A stretch of DNA of 64,000 nucleotides from Agreia sp. Leaf283 (GTDB lineage Bacteria > Actinomycetota > Actinomycetes > Actinomycetales > Microbacteriaceae), in the NCBI RefSeq assembly GCF_001422485.1, contig NZ_LMNF01000002.1, positions 755,949-819,948 on the forward strand, in the 5' to 3' direction. Below are positions 21,574 to 31,329 of this stretch, piece by piece; the first letter of the stretch is position 1; each line of letters starts with the position of its first letter. The notes below the pieces were generated by a model. That model did not search any database, had not been told where the DNA came from, and saw only the letters and a list, made by a program, of their open reading frames with translations. The translations under genes and the position numbers were made by a program.

Positions 21574-22836
21574 ATGACAGACGCCCCGCAGGCCGGCGCG
21601 CCGGCGACTCTCGAGAATCCGTGGCCGGTCGCCCTGCTCTCCAGCAAGATCAAGGGCTATATCGACAGGCTCGGCACGGCGTGGGTCGAGGGGCAGATCA
21701 CGCAGTGGGGCGTGTCGGGCGCGAATGTCTACGGCAAACTGCGCGATGTCACCGACGATGTCACGATCGGCTTCACCATCTGGTCGAGCGTGCGCGGCCG
21801 CATTCCCGACGACCTCAAGCAGGGCGACCGGGTCGTGGCCCTCGTCAAGCCGAATTACTGGCTCAAGGGCGGAACGCTCACGATGCAGGTGTTCGAGATG
21901 CGGCATGTGGGGCTCGGCGACCTGCTCGAGCGACTCGAACGGCTGCGGCGACAACTCGCATCCGAAGGCCTGTTCGACGCCTCGCGAAAGAAGAGCCTGC
22001 CGTTCCTGCCGCATTGCGTGGGGTTGATCACCGGCAAAGACAGCGACGCCGAGAAAGACGTGCTGCGCAACGCGCAGCTCCGGTGGCCATCGGTCGAGTT
22101 CCGCGTGGTGCACGCTGCCGTTCAAGGTGATCGCACTCCTCGCGAGATCACGGCGGCCATCCAACAGCTCGACGCCGACCCCGAGGTCGACGTCATCATC
22201 ATCGCGCGGGGCGGCGGTGACTTCCAGAACCTCCTCGGGTTCAGCGACGAGGGCGTCGTCCGTGCCGCCGCTGCCGCGACGACCCCGATCGTCAGTGCCA
22301 TCGGCCACGAGGCCGACCGCCCCCTGCTCGACGAGGTGGCCGACCTCCGTGCCTCCACACCCACCGACGCGGCCAAACGCGTCGTGCCCGACGTGGCAGA
22401 AGAACTCTCCCGCGTTCTCCAGGCCAGGGCGAGACTGGGCGTGCGCATCAACCATGTGATCAAGAACGAGATCGACAGGCTCGGTCAGCTGCGCAGCAGA
22501 CCGGTGCTCGCCGACTCCAGCTGGTTGATCGACGTGCGAAGCGAAGAACTCACCCGCTACGTGGCGCGGGGCAGCGAGCTCGCCTCGCGCATCGTCGAAC
22601 GGGCAGACGACCGCACCCGGCAGCTGGTCGCCCACCTGAGGGCGCTCTCGCCGCAACGCACCCTCGATCGTGGATACGCCATCGTGCAACGCGACGGCGG
22701 GTCGATCGTGCGCGGCCGAGACGATGCACCGAGCGGCGCCGGTCTCACGATCACGGTCTCCGACGGAGCGATCGGCGCCACCTCCACGGGCACACGAAGC
22801 CCACTCGCCGCCGCCACGGCCTCAACCGCAGAATAA
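21574..22836 (+). CDS. xseA: Exodeoxyribonuclease VII large subunit
   Basis: This 420-residue catalytic subunit has an N-terminal OB fold ([29 protein letters not shown]), the nuclease core with [23 protein letters not shown] and [20 protein letters not shown], and [28 protein letters not shown] coiled-coil region and DRGYAIVQR end the protein. With XseB it degrades single-stranded DNA to oligonucleotides in repair. It is the first gene of xseA-xseB-DUF4245-carbonic anhydrase-fumC, divergent from ispH. Confidence 0.96.
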   Translation: MTDAPQAGAPATLENPWPVALLSSKIKGYIDRLGTAWVEGQITQWGVSGANVYGKLRDVTDDVTIGFTIWSSVRGRIPDDLKQGDRVVALVKPNYWLKGGTLTMQVFEMRHVGLGDLLERLERLRRQLASEGLFDASRKKSLPFLPHCVGLITGKDSDAEKDVLRNAQLRWPSVEFRVVHAAVQGDRTPREITAAIQQLDADPEVDVIIIARGGGDFQNLLGFSDEGVVRAAAAATTPIVSAIGHEADRPLLDEVADLRASTPTDAAKRVVPDVAEELSRVLQARARLGVRINHVIKNEIDRLGQLRSRPVLADSSWLIDVRSEELTRYVARGSELASRIVERADDRTRQLVAHLRALSPQRTLDRGYAIVQRDGGSIVRGRDDAPSGAGLTITVSDGAIGATSTGTRSPLAAATASTAE

Positions 22837-22846
22837 GATTGGAACC

Positions 22847-23077
22847 ATGCCCTCCTCCGCGACAACTCCGTCGACAGAAGACATCGATGCTCTCAGCTAC
22901 GAGCAGGCTCGCGACGAACTCGTGCGGGTCGTCACCGAACTCGAACAGGGCTCCTCGACCCTCGAGCAGTCACTCGCCCTCTGGGAACGCGGCGAGGCGC
23001 TCGCCAGGCGATGCGAGCACTGGCTGATCGGCGCCAAGGCTCGGCTCGACGCCGCCCGCCAGTCGGTCTCCGAGTAA
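22847..23077 (+). CDS. xseB: Exodeoxyribonuclease VII small subunit
   Basis: The 76-residue helical hairpin protein has the family pattern LSYEQARDELVRVVTELEQGSSTLEQSLALWERGEALARRCEHWL. Several copies wrap the XseA coiled coil to form the active enzyme. The ATG is ten bases after the xseA stop and GGAACC precedes it. A much longer in-frame reading backward from 22847 overlaps xseA and is not real. Confidence 0.94.
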   Translation: MPSSATTPSTEDIDALSYEQARDELVRVVTELEQGSSTLEQSLALWERGEALARRCEHWLIGAKARLDAARQSVSE

Positions 23078-23083
23078 CGCGAG

Positions 23084-23749
23084 GTGGCCCGCCGCGACCC
23101 GAAGCCCCGCCCCATCGTGGCGGAACTCGGGCGACCCGAGACACCCGAGGAAGAGGCAGCCCGCAAGGCGCAGAATTCCAAGAACTACCGCGACAGCAAG
23201 ACGATCCGAAACCTCTGGGTCGCCGTCGGTGTCACAGTCGGCATCGTCGCACTCATCGTTCTCCTCGTTCCGAGAGACGATTCCTCCCGGCTCCAGGCCG
23301 TCGATTACCGCGCGGTGGCGGTCAGCGCGCAGCGCACGCTCCCGGTGCCCCTCGCGGTGCCCGAGCTTCCCGACACGTGGACCTCGAACGTCGCGGAGAT
23401 CCGAACGGCGAGCCTCGACGGGGTCACCTCGTGGTTCGTCGGACTCATCACGCCGTCGAAGCAGTTCCTGTCGATCACGCAGGGCATCGACGCGAATCCG
23501 AGCTGGCTCGTCACCGAACTGAAGCAGACGTCGCCGACCGGCACCACCACGATCGACGGCATCGAGTGGACCGTGTACGACAACCGCGATTCCGATCGCG
23601 ACGTGGGAAATGTGAAATACGCTCTCACCACCGAGTCGGGCCGCAGCACGTTCATCGTCGCCGGCACGGCCACGCCTGAAGAAGCCGAGGCACTGGCGTC
23701 GACCATCACCGACGCGATCGAACAACAGACCACAGGGGCGACACCATGA
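23084..23749 (+). CDS. DUF4245 domain membrane protein
   Basis: The 221-residue protein has a basic N-terminal tail (to about residue 43), one transmembrane helix (about 45-63) and an extracytoplasmic domain containing LPDTWTSNVAEIRTASLDGVTSWFVGLITPSKQFLSITQG, which fits DUF4245. The role is unknown. It sits in the exonuclease VII/fumarase cluster in many actinobacteria. The GTG start is six bases after the xseB stop, and its end overlaps the next ATG by four bases, so translation is coupled. Confidence 0.85.
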   Translation: MARRDPKPRPIVAELGRPETPEEEAARKAQNSKNYRDSKTIRNLWVAVGVTVGIVALIVLLVPRDDSSRLQAVDYRAVAVSAQRTLPVPLAVPELPDTWTSNVAEIRTASLDGVTSWFVGLITPSKQFLSITQGIDANPSWLVTELKQTSPTGTTTIDGIEWTVYDNRDSDRDVGNVKYALTTESGRSTFIVAGTATPEEAEALASTITDAIEQQTTGATP

Positions 23750-24378
23750 GCGATTCACCAAAGACACCGGCCAAGATCTGGGGCGAGATGGTTCGTGGCA
23801 ACGAGCGCTTCATCAACGGCACTCCACGTCACCCCCGGCAAGATGTCGAGCGCAGGCACCAGATCGCCTCCGGGCAGGCTCCCCGAGCCGCACTCTTCGG
23901 CTGCAGCGATTCCCGCCTCGCGGCCGAAATCATCTTCGACAAGGGCCTCGGCGACCTCTTCGTCGTACGCAATGCGGGCCAGGTCATCTCCGACTCCGTG
24001 CTCGGCAGCCTCGAATACGCCGTGGCCGTGCTCGGGGTTCCCCTTATCGTCGTCCTGGGCCATGACGAGTGCGGTGCCGTCGCCGCCGCGATCGAGTCCG
24101 TCGGTCCGGATGCGCCGCCGCTGCCCGTGCACATCCGCGGCATCATCGAGAAGATCACGCCAGCCGTGCACGCCGCCGAACACCACGGCGATGGTGCGAT
24201 CGATGTCGACCCGTACGAGGTCGGCCGCCTGCACCTGCGCGACACCGTGCGCGAACTTCTCGAGAGTTCCGAGATGATCAGCGAGGCCGTCGCAGAGGGC
24301 CGGCTCGCCATCGTCGGTGCCAACTATCGACTTGCCGAGGGCAGGGCTGTCGCCGATCTCGTCATCGGCTCCGTCTGA
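23746..24378 (+). CDS. Beta-carbonic anhydrase
   Basis: The 210-residue enzyme interconverts CO2 and bicarbonate. Zinc ligands and the catalytic dyad are visible: Cys53-x-Asp55-x-Arg57 in GCSDSRLAA, and His106/Cys109 in LGHDECGAV. Length is normal. It overlaps the DUF4245 gene by four bases and precedes fumC by 65 bases. Bicarbonate supply for carboxylases is the usual role. Confidence 0.95.
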   Translation: MSDSPKTPAKIWGEMVRGNERFINGTPRHPRQDVERRHQIASGQAPRAALFGCSDSRLAAEIIFDKGLGDLFVVRNAGQVISDSVLGSLEYAVAVLGVPLIVVLGHDECGAVAAAIESVGPDAPPLPVHIRGIIEKITPAVHAAEHHGDGAIDVDPYEVGRLHLRDTVRELLESSEMISEAVAEGRLAIVGANYRLAEGRAVADLVIGSV

Positions 24379-24443
24379 CCCTCGGCACCATTCTCCGAAT
24401 CACCGCCCACCCGGGCGAAACCCACAGGAAGGCAGGCCACACA

Positions 24444-25868
24444 GTGGTGGACACAGCAACCGGAACGAACGGAACCGACGAGTTCCGCATCGAGCACGAC
24501 ACGATGGGAGAGGTTCGCGTGCCCGTCGACGCCAAATACGGCGCGCAGACACAGCGTGCCGTCGAGAACTTCCCGATCTCCGGAGACCGGCTCGAGTCGG
24601 CTCAGATCTCTGCTCTCGCCCGCATCAAGAAGGCCGCAGCCCAGGCGAACGCCCAGCTCGGCGTGCTCGACCAGGCCATCGCGCAGTCGATCGCCTCTGC
24701 GGCCGACGAGGTCATCACGGGATCGCTCGACGACGAGTTCCCGATCGATGTCTACCAGACCGGCAGCGGCACCTCGTCGAACATGAACATGAACGAGGTC
24801 CTCAGCACCCTCGCCTCGGCCCGCCTGGGAAGTCCGGTGCACCCGAACGATCACGTCAACGCGTCGCAGTCGTCGAACGACGTCTTCCCCACCTCCGTGC
24901 ACATCGCGGTCACGGGTGCGCTCATCACGCAGCTCATCCCCTCCCTCGAGCACCTGGCCGTCGCACTCGAGGCGAAGGCCGAGCTGTGGAAGTCCGCGGT
25001 CAAGGCCGGGCGCACCCACCTGATGGACGCCACTCCCGTGACCCTCGGCCAGGAGTTCGGCGGCTACGCGCGGCAGATCCGACTCGGCATCGAGCGCGTG
25101 CAGTCGGCACTCCCCCGCGTCGCCGAGGTTCCCCTCGGAGGCACCGCGGTCGGAACGGGCATCAACACGCCCGCCGGATTCCCCCAACTGGTCATCCGCC
25201 TGCTCGCAGAAGAGACCGGCCTGCCGATCACCGAGGCGCGCGACCACTTCGAGGCCCAGGGCGCGCGGGATTCGCTCGTCGAGGCATCCGGTGCCCTGCG
25301 CGTGCTCGCGGTGAGCCTCACCAAGATCTGCAACGACCTGCGCTGGATGGGTTCCGGCCCGAACGCGGGTCTGGGCGAGCTGCACATCCCCGACCTGCAG
25401 CCGGGATCGTCGATCATGCCCGGCAAGGTCAACCCCGTCATCCCCGAAGCAGTGCTGATGGTCTGCTCCCGGGTCATCGGCAACGACGCCAGCATCGCGT
25501 GGTCGGGTGCGTCCGGCGCCTTCGAGCTCAACGTCGCGATCCCGATCATGGGAACCGCGCTCCTCGAGTCGATCCGCCTGCTGTCGAGCTCGTCCGTGCT
25601 GCTGGCAGACAAGGCCGTCGCCGGCCTCGAGGCCAACCTCGAGCACGCCCGCGCGCTCGCCGAGTCGTCGCCGTCGATCGTCACCCCGCTCAACCGCATC
25701 ATCGGCTACGAGGCCGCAGCGAAGATCGCCAAGCACTCCGTCGCGAACAAGGTCACGGTTCGCGAGGCCGTCATCGAGCTCGGATTCGTGGAGCGGGGCG
25801 AGGTCACGCTCGACCAGCTCGATTCCGCGCTCGACGTGCTCTCGATGACGACGCCGCCCACGGCCTAG
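24444..25868 (+). CDS. fumC: Class II fumarate hydratase
   Basis: The 474-residue TCA-cycle enzyme hydrates fumarate to malate. It carries [48 protein letters not shown] and the superfamily signature [15 protein letters not shown]. Two adjacent GTG codons (24444 and 24447) could start it; both come after AGGAAGGCAGG. It closes the xseA operon, and its stop overlaps the convergent Nudix gene by four bases. Confidence 0.97.
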   Translation: MVDTATGTNGTDEFRIEHDTMGEVRVPVDAKYGAQTQRAVENFPISGDRLESAQISALARIKKAAAQANAQLGVLDQAIAQSIASAADEVITGSLDDEFPIDVYQTGSGTSSNMNMNEVLSTLASARLGSPVHPNDHVNASQSSNDVFPTSVHIAVTGALITQLIPSLEHLAVALEAKAELWKSAVKAGRTHLMDATPVTLGQEFGGYARQIRLGIERVQSALPRVAEVPLGGTAVGTGINTPAGFPQLVIRLLAEETGLPITEARDHFEAQGARDSLVEASGALRVLAVSLTKICNDLRWMGSGPNAGLGELHIPDLQPGSSIMPGKVNPVIPEAVLMVCSRVIGNDASIAWSGASGAFELNVAIPIMGTALLESIRLLSSSSVLLADKAVAGLEANLEHARALAESSPSIVTPLNRIIGYEAAAKIAKHSVANKVTVREAVIELGFVERGEVTLDQLDSALDVLSMTTPPTA

Positions 25869-26377
25869 TTCCAGTAGAGGGCCAGCGCGGCGAGCGTTCC
25901 CCCGTCGCGGATTGCTCCTGAGGCCATCGCGGCACGTACCTCGTCGGGGGACGCAAGGCCGCTCGTCCAATGCTCCGCGGGCTCGAGGGTCGCCGTGCTC
26001 CACCCCGTGACCGGGCCGGCGAAGACGAAGCACTTCGACGCGGTGATGCCCGGGCATTCGAAGAACCAGCCGAGCGACCTCAGCTCGCCGACAGAGTAGC
26101 CGGTCTCCTCGAGCAGCTCCCGGCGGGCGGCGGCCTCGGCCTTCTCCGACGGCTCGAGGGCGCCCGACGGCAGCTCCATGTATTCGCCGGTTCCGGTCGT
26201 GTGCCGTGGACCTCGCACGATCACGAGCGAGCCGGCGTCGGTGACGGCGATCACCATCGCACTGTCTGCACGGGTGACCTCGAACCAGTCCTGCGGACCG
26301 ACCTCGCTGTGCTCGACCTCGAACCACGGGTTGCGATGAACGGTCTGGCGACGCGTCGGCTTCGATTGGTCTGTCAC
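25865..26377 (-). CDS. Nudix hydrolase
   Basis: The 170-residue protein has a complete Nudix box, starting at [17 protein letters not shown] and continuing LEETGYS (G-x5-E-x7-R-E-U-x-E-E-x-G-U). The surrounding sequence ([47 protein letters not shown]) resembles ADP-ribose or NDP-sugar pyrophosphatases, but the substrate is not proven. The GTG at 26377 overlaps the prepilin peptidase stop by four bases, so the two genes are translationally coupled. Confidence 0.88.
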   Translation of the reverse strand: MTDQSKPTRRQTVHRNPWFEVEHSEVGPQDWFEVTRADSAMVIAVTDAGSLVIVRGPRHTTGTGEYMELPSGALEPSEKAEAAARRELLEETGYSVGELRSLGWFFECPGITASKCFVFAGPVTGWSTATLEPAEHWTSGLASPDEVRAAMASGAIRDGGTLAALALYWN

Positions 26378-26922
26378 GACACAGACACTACCGAAGCAGC
26401 CTGCGCGGCAAGCGCGACGATCACCGCCCAGAATGAGAGCAGAAGCACGGGCCCGAAGGCGATGCGCCTGGCCCGGTAGCCGCGGCGGCGAACCAGGAGC
26501 GCGGCCGAGTAGACGCCACCCAGTACGAAAGCGAGCATCACGGCCGCGACGGCCGTCCACGGTGAGTCGAGCGACAGGCATCCGGCGATCACCGCCGTGA
26601 GCTTGACGTCGCCCATGCCGAGCCCGCCGAGGAGGTTCAGGCCGAGCATCGCCGCGACGAGAATCATCGTCGCAACAACGGCCGCGGTGGGGAACCGCCC
26701 GGATGCGACGGAGTACCAGCCGAGATCGACGAGTACGGCCCCCAGGCCCGGCACGACGAGCACGTTTGGCAGGCGTTTCAGACGCACGTCGATGACGACG
26801 AGGCTAGGAGAAACAAGGGCGAGCCACAGGGCGGTGATCGATCCCGGAGCACCGCCGAGGGCCACCCACACGAGGGCACCCAGAACGCCGACGACCAGCG
26901 CGTGGGCGGGGGTCCATGTCAT
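26374..26922 (-). CDS. A24-family prepilin peptidase, catalytic domain only
   Basis: The 182-residue membrane protein has about six to seven helices and both catalytic Asp regions of A24 aspartic peptidases: VIDVRLKRLPN (residues about 43-53) and GGLGMGDVKL (about 98-107). It lacks the N-terminal cysteine-rich methylase domain of PilD. Such short forms serve Flp/Tad or competence-like pili in actinobacteria. No pilus genes are in this window. The ATG at 26922 is preferred; an ATG at 26979 abuts its own GGAG. Confidence 0.88.
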   Translation of the reverse strand: MTWTPAHALVVGVLGALVWVALGGAPGSITALWLALVSPSLVVIDVRLKRLPNVLVVPGLGAVLVDLGWYSVASGRFPTAAVVATMILVAAMLGLNLLGGLGMGDVKLTAVIAGCLSLDSPWTAVAAVMLAFVLGGVYSAALLVRRRGYRARRIAFGPVLLLSFWAVIVALAAQAASVVSVS

Positions 26923-27011
26923 GGCCCCCACGGTAGCGAGGTGCGGGGCAGGCCGACGGGAGTTGTCCACAGGGGACATCTCCGCGCCGGCACCGCCCCG
27001 CGTCAGGGCCG

Positions 27012-28385
27012 TCAGGCCAGTTCGTTCGACTCCAGCATCTCGGTCACGAGCGCCGCGATCGCCGAGCGCTCCGATCGAGTCAGGGTCATGTGCCCGAACA
27101 GCGGATGCCCCTTCAACGTCTCGATCACCGATGCGACACCGTCGTACCGCCCGACGCGCAGGTTGTCGCGCTGCGCCACATCGTGGGTGAGCACGACTCG
27201 CGAGTTCTGGCCGATGCGGCTCAGAACAGTGAGCAGCACGTTGCGTTCGAGCGATTGAGCCTCGTCGACGATCACGAAGGCGTCATGCAGCGACCGACCG
27301 CGGATGTGGGTGAGCGGAAGCACCTCGAGGATGTTGCGCTCGATCACCTCGTCGATCACGTTCTGCGACACGATCGAGCCGAGGGTGTCGAAGACCGCCT
27401 GCGCCCACGGGTTCATCTTCTCGGACGCGTCTCCCGGCAGGAAGCCGAGCTCCTGCCCGCCGACCGCGTAGAGAGGCCTGAACACCATGATCTTGCGGTG
27501 CTGCTGCTTCTCGAGAACGGCCTCGAGTCCCGCGCAGAGGGCAAGAGCCGACTTTCCCGTTCCGGCTCGACCTCCCAGCGAGATGATTCCGACCTCGGGG
27601 TCGAGCAGCATGTCGATGGCCACCCGCTGCTCGGCGGAACGACCGTGGAGCCCGAATACGTCGCGATCTCCACGCACGAGACGGAAGCTCCTCTTGCCGG
27701 TGACACGTCCGAGCGCCGAACCGCGATCCGAGTGGATGACGAGACCCGTGTTCACGGGGATGCCGTCGACGAGGTCGGTCTCCATCGACTCCGCGTCGTA
27801 GAGCGACGACATCTGGTCCGATCCGAGGGTGATGTCCGCGAGCCCCGTCCAGCCCGAGTCGACGGCGAGCTCGGCCCTGTACTCCTCGGCTGCGAGGCCG
27901 ATGGAGGCGGCCTTCACACGCAGGGGCAGGTCCTTCGACACGACCGTCACGGCGAGTCCGTCGTTCGCCAGGTTGAGGGCGACGGCGAGGATGCGCGAGT
28001 CGTTGTCGTTCAGCTGGAGCCCCGACGGGAGCACCGACATGTTGGAGTGGTTCAGCTCGACGCGGAGGCTGCCTCCGTCGCCCACGGCGATCGGGAAGTC
28101 GAGCCTCTCGTGCAGGACGCGGAGTTCATCGAGGTTGCGCAGCGCCTGGCGGGCGAAGTATCCGATCTCCGGGTCGTTCCTCTTGGATTCGAGCTCGGTG
28201 ATGACGATGACCGGCAGCACGACCGGATGTTCCGCGAAACGGAAGATCGCCTTCGGATCGGACAGCAGAACCGAGGTATCCAGAACGTAGGTGCGTTCCT
28301 TCTGGTTCACGGCTGCCGGCGCCGCATCCGTGGTCCGCGTGCGGACTCCGGTGTCGGCTGACTGGTGGGAATTGCGATCGGCCAC
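27012..28385 (-). CDS. PIN-PhoH family protein (PhoH2-like ATPase/nuclease)
   Basis: This 457-residue fusion has an N-terminal PIN nuclease-like domain (about 30-165: [60 protein letters not shown]) and a C-terminal PhoH ATPase (about 250-450: Walker [14 protein letters not shown], Walker [17 protein letters not shown]). PhoH2 proteins of this layout have RNA helicase and ribonuclease activity, and some sit with a small antitoxin. None is visible here. GTG 28385 follows GGAG at good spacing. The 225 bases upstream hold an inverted repeat. Confidence 0.93.
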   Translation of the reverse strand: MADRNSHQSADTGVRTRTTDAAPAAVNQKERTYVLDTSVLLSDPKAIFRFAEHPVVLPVIVITELESKRNDPEIGYFARQALRNLDELRVLHERLDFPIAVGDGGSLRVELNHSNMSVLPSGLQLNDNDSRILAVALNLANDGLAVTVVSKDLPLRVKAASIGLAAEEYRAELAVDSGWTGLADITLGSDQMSSLYDAESMETDLVDGIPVNTGLVIHSDRGSALGRVTGKRSFRLVRGDRDVFGLHGRSAEQRVAIDMLLDPEVGIISLGGRAGTGKSALALCAGLEAVLEKQQHRKIMVFRPLYAVGGQELGFLPGDASEKMNPWAQAVFDTLGSIVSQNVIDEVIERNILEVLPLTHIRGRSLHDAFVIVDEAQSLERNVLLTVLSRIGQNSRVVLTHDVAQRDNLRVGRYDGVASVIETLKGHPLFGHMTLTRSERSAIAALVTEMLESNELA

Positions 28386-28467
28386 GACTACTCCAACCCC
28401 GAGCGCGATGCACTCGGATCACTGTGGCGAGCCGGCCCCTAAGCCTTTCTCAAGTCTCAGGTTTTCC

Positions 28468-28495
28468 TCGAGTCGTACTTATGTGGCCGACTCGA
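28468..28495. promoter_or_regulatory. Inverted repeat in the phoH upstream region
   Basis: Perfect 8-base arms TCGAGTCG (28468-28475) and CGACTCGA (28488-28495) flank a 12-base AT-richer spacer. It lies about 85 bases upstream of the phoH start in the 225-base gap 28386-28610. The spacing suits a regulator site more than a terminator. Nothing else convincing was found in this gap, apart from a weak GC stem near 28557-28597 after the isoprenyl transferase stop. Confidence 0.4.
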
Positions 28496-28610
28496 CCAGG
28501 TGCCATACCTGATGTCGTTGACGCTACGTGCCGATATGTTTCAAGCGGTGACGACACGCCCCGAGTTCGGTTACGTTCATGTAAACGAGCGGGGTCGGGA
28601 TGCCGTGGGC

Positions 28611-29396
28611 TCAGCCGCCGAAACGGCGGTGCCTGCGCGAGTAGTCGCGCAGGGCACGGAGGAAGTCGACCTCGCGGATGTCGGGTCCGAGCGCCTCCAT
28701 GAAGTAGAACTCGCTGTGCGCGCTCTGCCAGAGCATGAAATCACTGAGTCGCTGCTCGCCGGAGGTGCGGATGACCAGGTCGGGATCGCGCTGGCCACCG
28801 GTGTAGAGATGTTCCGCGATGAGCTCCTGGTCGATGCTCTCGGCCAGGTCTTCGAGCGTGTGTCCCTGCTTCTGGTGGGCGCGGATGATGCTGCGCACCG
28901 CATCGGCGATCTCGGTGCGCCCCCCGTAGCCGACGGCGAGGTTCACGTGCAGACCGGTGTGGCCTGCCGTGCGCTCCTCGGCCTCGTCGAGCGCGGAGAC
29001 GAGTGCCGGAGGAAGGCCCAGGTCGCTGCCGACGTGCTTGATCCGCCAGTCCCTGAAGTGCGACAGTGCGCCGGCCAACTCGGCGATGATGTCGACGAGC
29101 TCGTCGAGCTCGTCTTTCTTACGGCTGGTGAGGTTGTCTGTCGAGAGCAGGTAGAGCGTGACGACCTTGATTCCGAGGTCGTCGCACCAGACGAGGAACT
29201 CGCGCATCTTGGCGGCGCCCGCTCGATGCCCGTGGGCGGCAGTGCCGAGCAGGCGCTGCTTGGCCCAGCGGCGGTTGCCGTCGATGATCATCGCGACGTG
29301 GTGCGGCAGGGCCTCGACGGCGAGTTCGCGCCGCAGTCTCTTCTGGTAGAGGCCGTAGAGAAAGCCGCTGCCCCGGGGATTCTCTTCGATGGACAC
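28611..29396 (-). CDS. uppS: Isoprenyl transferase (cis-prenyltransferase, UppS-like)
   Basis: The 261-residue cis-prenyltransferase extends isoprenyl diphosphates to make the carrier for cell-wall synthesis. HVAMIIDGNRRWAK carries the catalytic Asp, VVTLYLLSTDNL follows, and DLVIRTSGEQRLSDFMLWQSAHSEFYF is the C-terminal substrate region. Actinobacteria often have two such enzymes (Z-FPP and decaprenyl/undecaprenyl synthases); chain length cannot be told here. The GTG start has no clear ribosome site. The start overlaps, antisense, only the noncoding 5' side of the hemolysin III gene. Confidence 0.93.
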   Translation of the reverse strand: MSIEENPRGSGFLYGLYQKRLRRELAVEALPHHVAMIIDGNRRWAKQRLLGTAAHGHRAGAAKMREFLVWCDDLGIKVVTLYLLSTDNLTSRKKDELDELVDIIAELAGALSHFRDWRIKHVGSDLGLPPALVSALDEAEERTAGHTGLHVNLAVGYGGRTEIADAVRSIIRAHQKQGHTLEDLAESIDQELIAEHLYTGGQRDPDLVIRTSGEQRLSDFMLWQSAHSEFYFMEALGPDIREVDFLRALRDYSRRHRRFGG

Positions 29397-29436
29397 ACGG
29401 ATACGCTACCCGTCTTCCGGCGCGTACGCTGGTGCC

Positions 29437-30138
29437 ATGCCCGAGCCCGACCTTCCGAGGATCCCCCTTCTCGACGACGCCCTCGAACACCCCGTCGAAG
29501 TCAAGCCCACATGGCGCGGCTGGATCCACGCCGGTACGTTCCCGCTCGCCATCGTGGGCGGCATCGTGCTCATCATTCTCGCGGAGGGCGCGGCGGCGAA
29601 GGCGGCCAGTGCCGTGTTCATGGCCACGTCACTACTGCTGTTCGGGAACTCCGCGCTCTACCACCGCTTCAACTGGAAGCCGCGCATGAAGCGGCTGCTC
29701 AAGCGCATCGACCACGCCAACATCTTCCTGCTGATCGCCGGAACCTACACCCCGATCGCCGTGCTGGCCCTGCCTCCCGAGAAGGGCATCCTGCTCCTGT
29801 GCCTCGTGTGGGCGGGCGCACTGTTCGGCATCGGATTCCGAGTGTTCTGGATCGACGCACCGCGCTGGCTCTACGTGATGCTCTACCTCGTGCTGAGCTG
29901 GGCCGCGGTCATGTATCTGGGCGACCTGTTGGCCACGAATGCCGTCATGATGCTCCTCGTGCTCGTCGGAGGCCTCTGCTACACCGTCGGCGCCGTGGTC
30001 TACGCGCTCAAACGGCCCAACCCGTTCCCCGGTCGATTCGGCTTCCACGAGATCTTCCATGCGCTCACCCTGGTGGCGTTCCTCTGCCACTGGACGGCGA
30101 TCCTGCTGATCGTGCTGAAGCCCGCCTACGGCAACTGA
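29437..30138 (+). CDS. Hemolysin III / YqfA family membrane protein
   Basis: The 233-residue, seven-helix protein matches the HlyIII branch of the PAQR superfamily. SALYHRF, KRIDHANIFLLIAGTYTPI and FGFHEIFHALTLVAFLCHW contain the His/Asp residues thought to bind zinc. The biological role in bacteria is uncertain; cytolysis by B. cereus HlyIII is the source of the name. ATG 29437 begins the family-like N-terminus. Its 3' end overlaps the convergent small membrane gene by 13 bases. Confidence 0.92.
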   Translation: MPEPDLPRIPLLDDALEHPVEVKPTWRGWIHAGTFPLAIVGGIVLIILAEGAAAKAASAVFMATSLLLFGNSALYHRFNWKPRMKRLLKRIDHANIFLLIAGTYTPIAVLALPPEKGILLLCLVWAGALFGIGFRVFWIDAPRWLYVMLYLVLSWAAVMYLGDLLATNAVMMLLVLVGGLCYTVGAVVYALKRPNPFPGRFGFHEIFHALTLVAFLCHWTAILLIVLKPAYGN

Positions 30139-30380
30139 CTCGTGTCGTCGGCATCCAGAGCCTCCTGCTCGAGCTGCCGGCGCACCTGTTCGCGGTAGTT
30201 CACGCGGCGTACGCGGCGCACCATGTCGATCACCAGCAGGATCACGATGGCGGCCACGCCGAAGGTGGCGATGAATCCGATGAATCCCGGAGTCACGGTG
30301 TCGGGGTCGAACTGAGGCTGGTCGCCGGCGCTCAGCAGAGCGGTCGTGACCGTCGCAGCGACGTGATCAAAGCCGTACAT
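30126..30380 (-). CDS. Small single-pass membrane protein
   Basis: The 84-residue protein has a transmembrane helix near residues 32-53 and a basic/acidic cytoplasmic tail (VRRVRRVNYREQVRRQLEQEALDADD). I recognise no named family. Its ATG lies inside the 3' end of mca (14-base overlap), so it is probably translated by coupling. A small protein at this place beside mca is common in relatives as far as I recall, but its function is unknown. Confidence 0.65.
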   Translation of the reverse strand: MYGFDHVAATVTTALLSAGDQPQFDPDTVTPGFIGFIATFGVAAIVILLVIDMVRRVRRVNYREQVRRQLEQEALDADDTSQLP

Positions 30381-31242
30381 CGTCGTCCTCGATTCCGGCG
30401 AACAGGTCGCCTTCGGGCATGGTCGTCTCGACGGTCGATCTCACCAGCTGGTAGTCCTCGAACGGCCAGGCCTTCTGCTGCAGTTCGTTGGGCCAGAAGA
30501 AGAACGGGCTGTCGGGCGACACCTGGCTGGCATGAGCCCGCAGAGCGTTGTCGCGCACGTCGAAGAAGGGGCCGGCGGGAACCTGGGTCGTAGCGAGGAA
30601 CGGGCTCTCTGTCATCCACGAGCGCATCTCGGTCATGGATGCGATGAGCGGGCTCTCGGGGTCTGTCGCGACGATCTCGTCATAGACGGCACGCATGCGC
30701 TGGTAGCTGAAGATGCGGTCGTAGTAGAGCTTGGAGACTCCCCACGGGTCGCCCGCGTCGGGGTAGGCGGCGGCATCGGACGCCGCCTCGAGGGCGCGCA
30801 CCGAGATCTCGTGACACCTGATGTGGTCGGGGTGCGGATAGCCGCCGTTCTCGTCGTAGGTGATCAGCACCTGCGGCTTGAACTCGCGGATGAGGTGCAC
30901 GAGAGGCTCTGCCGAGATCTCGACGGGGATAGCCGCGAACGCGTTCGCCGGAAGCGGCTCGCCCTCGTCGGGCAGACCGGAGTCGGCGTAGCCCAGCCAG
31001 CGATGCTCGAAGCCGACCGCCTTCTGGGCGGCCTGCATCTCATAGCGGCGCAGGCCGGCCATGTCTCTTTCGGCGTGACGACGCTCCGCCAGCGACTCAT
31101 TCAGGATGCTGCCGCGCTCTCCCCCGGTGCAGCTCACCACCATGACCTCGACACCGCGGTCGAGGTAGTAGGCGTAGGTCGCCGCGCCCTTGCTCGATTC
31201 GTCATCGGGGTGGGCGTGCACGGCCATCAGGCGCAGCGTCAT
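30367..31242 (-). CDS. mca: Mycothiol S-conjugate amidase
   Basis: The 291-residue zinc amidase cleaves mycothiol-toxin conjugates into GlcN-Ins and a mercapturic acid for export. MTLRLMAVHAHPDDESSKGAATYA gives the zinc ligands His11, Asp13/Asp14, and NGGYPHPDHIRCHE supplies the third His. FFFWPNELQQKAWPFEDY near the C-terminus is typical of Mca rather than MshB. ATG 31242 is chosen because GGAG lies nine bases upstream; the ATG at 31251 abuts it. This marks the host as a mycothiol-producing actinobacterium. Confidence 0.95.
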   Translation of the reverse strand: MTLRLMAVHAHPDDESSKGAATYAYYLDRGVEVMVVSCTGGERGSILNESLAERRHAERDMAGLRRYEMQAAQKAVGFEHRWLGYADSGLPDEGEPLPANAFAAIPVEISAEPLVHLIREFKPQVLITYDENGGYPHPDHIRCHEISVRALEAASDAAAYPDAGDPWGVSKLYYDRIFSYQRMRAVYDEIVATDPESPLIASMTEMRSWMTESPFLATTQVPAGPFFDVRDNALRAHASQVSPDSPFFFWPNELQQKAWPFEDYQLVRSTVETTMPEGDLFAGIEDDDVRL

Positions 31243-31329
31243 CGGTCTCATCTCCACAGCTTTGCCGATTAGCCTAGACATCTAAGCCAACACCTAAGAC
31301 TAATCGCTGCTTCGAGAGGCGCCCATTCC

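Noticed and set aside
26963-26971. TTGTCCACA, an exact actinobacterial DnaA box
   Set aside because: It is a single copy with no box cluster, no AT-rich stretch and no dnaA or dnaN nearby, so it is not evidence of a replication origin.
28557-28597. Imperfect CCCCG/CGGGG stem after the isoprenyl transferase gene
   Set aside because: The stem is interrupted and not followed by a T tract. It is too weak to call a terminator.
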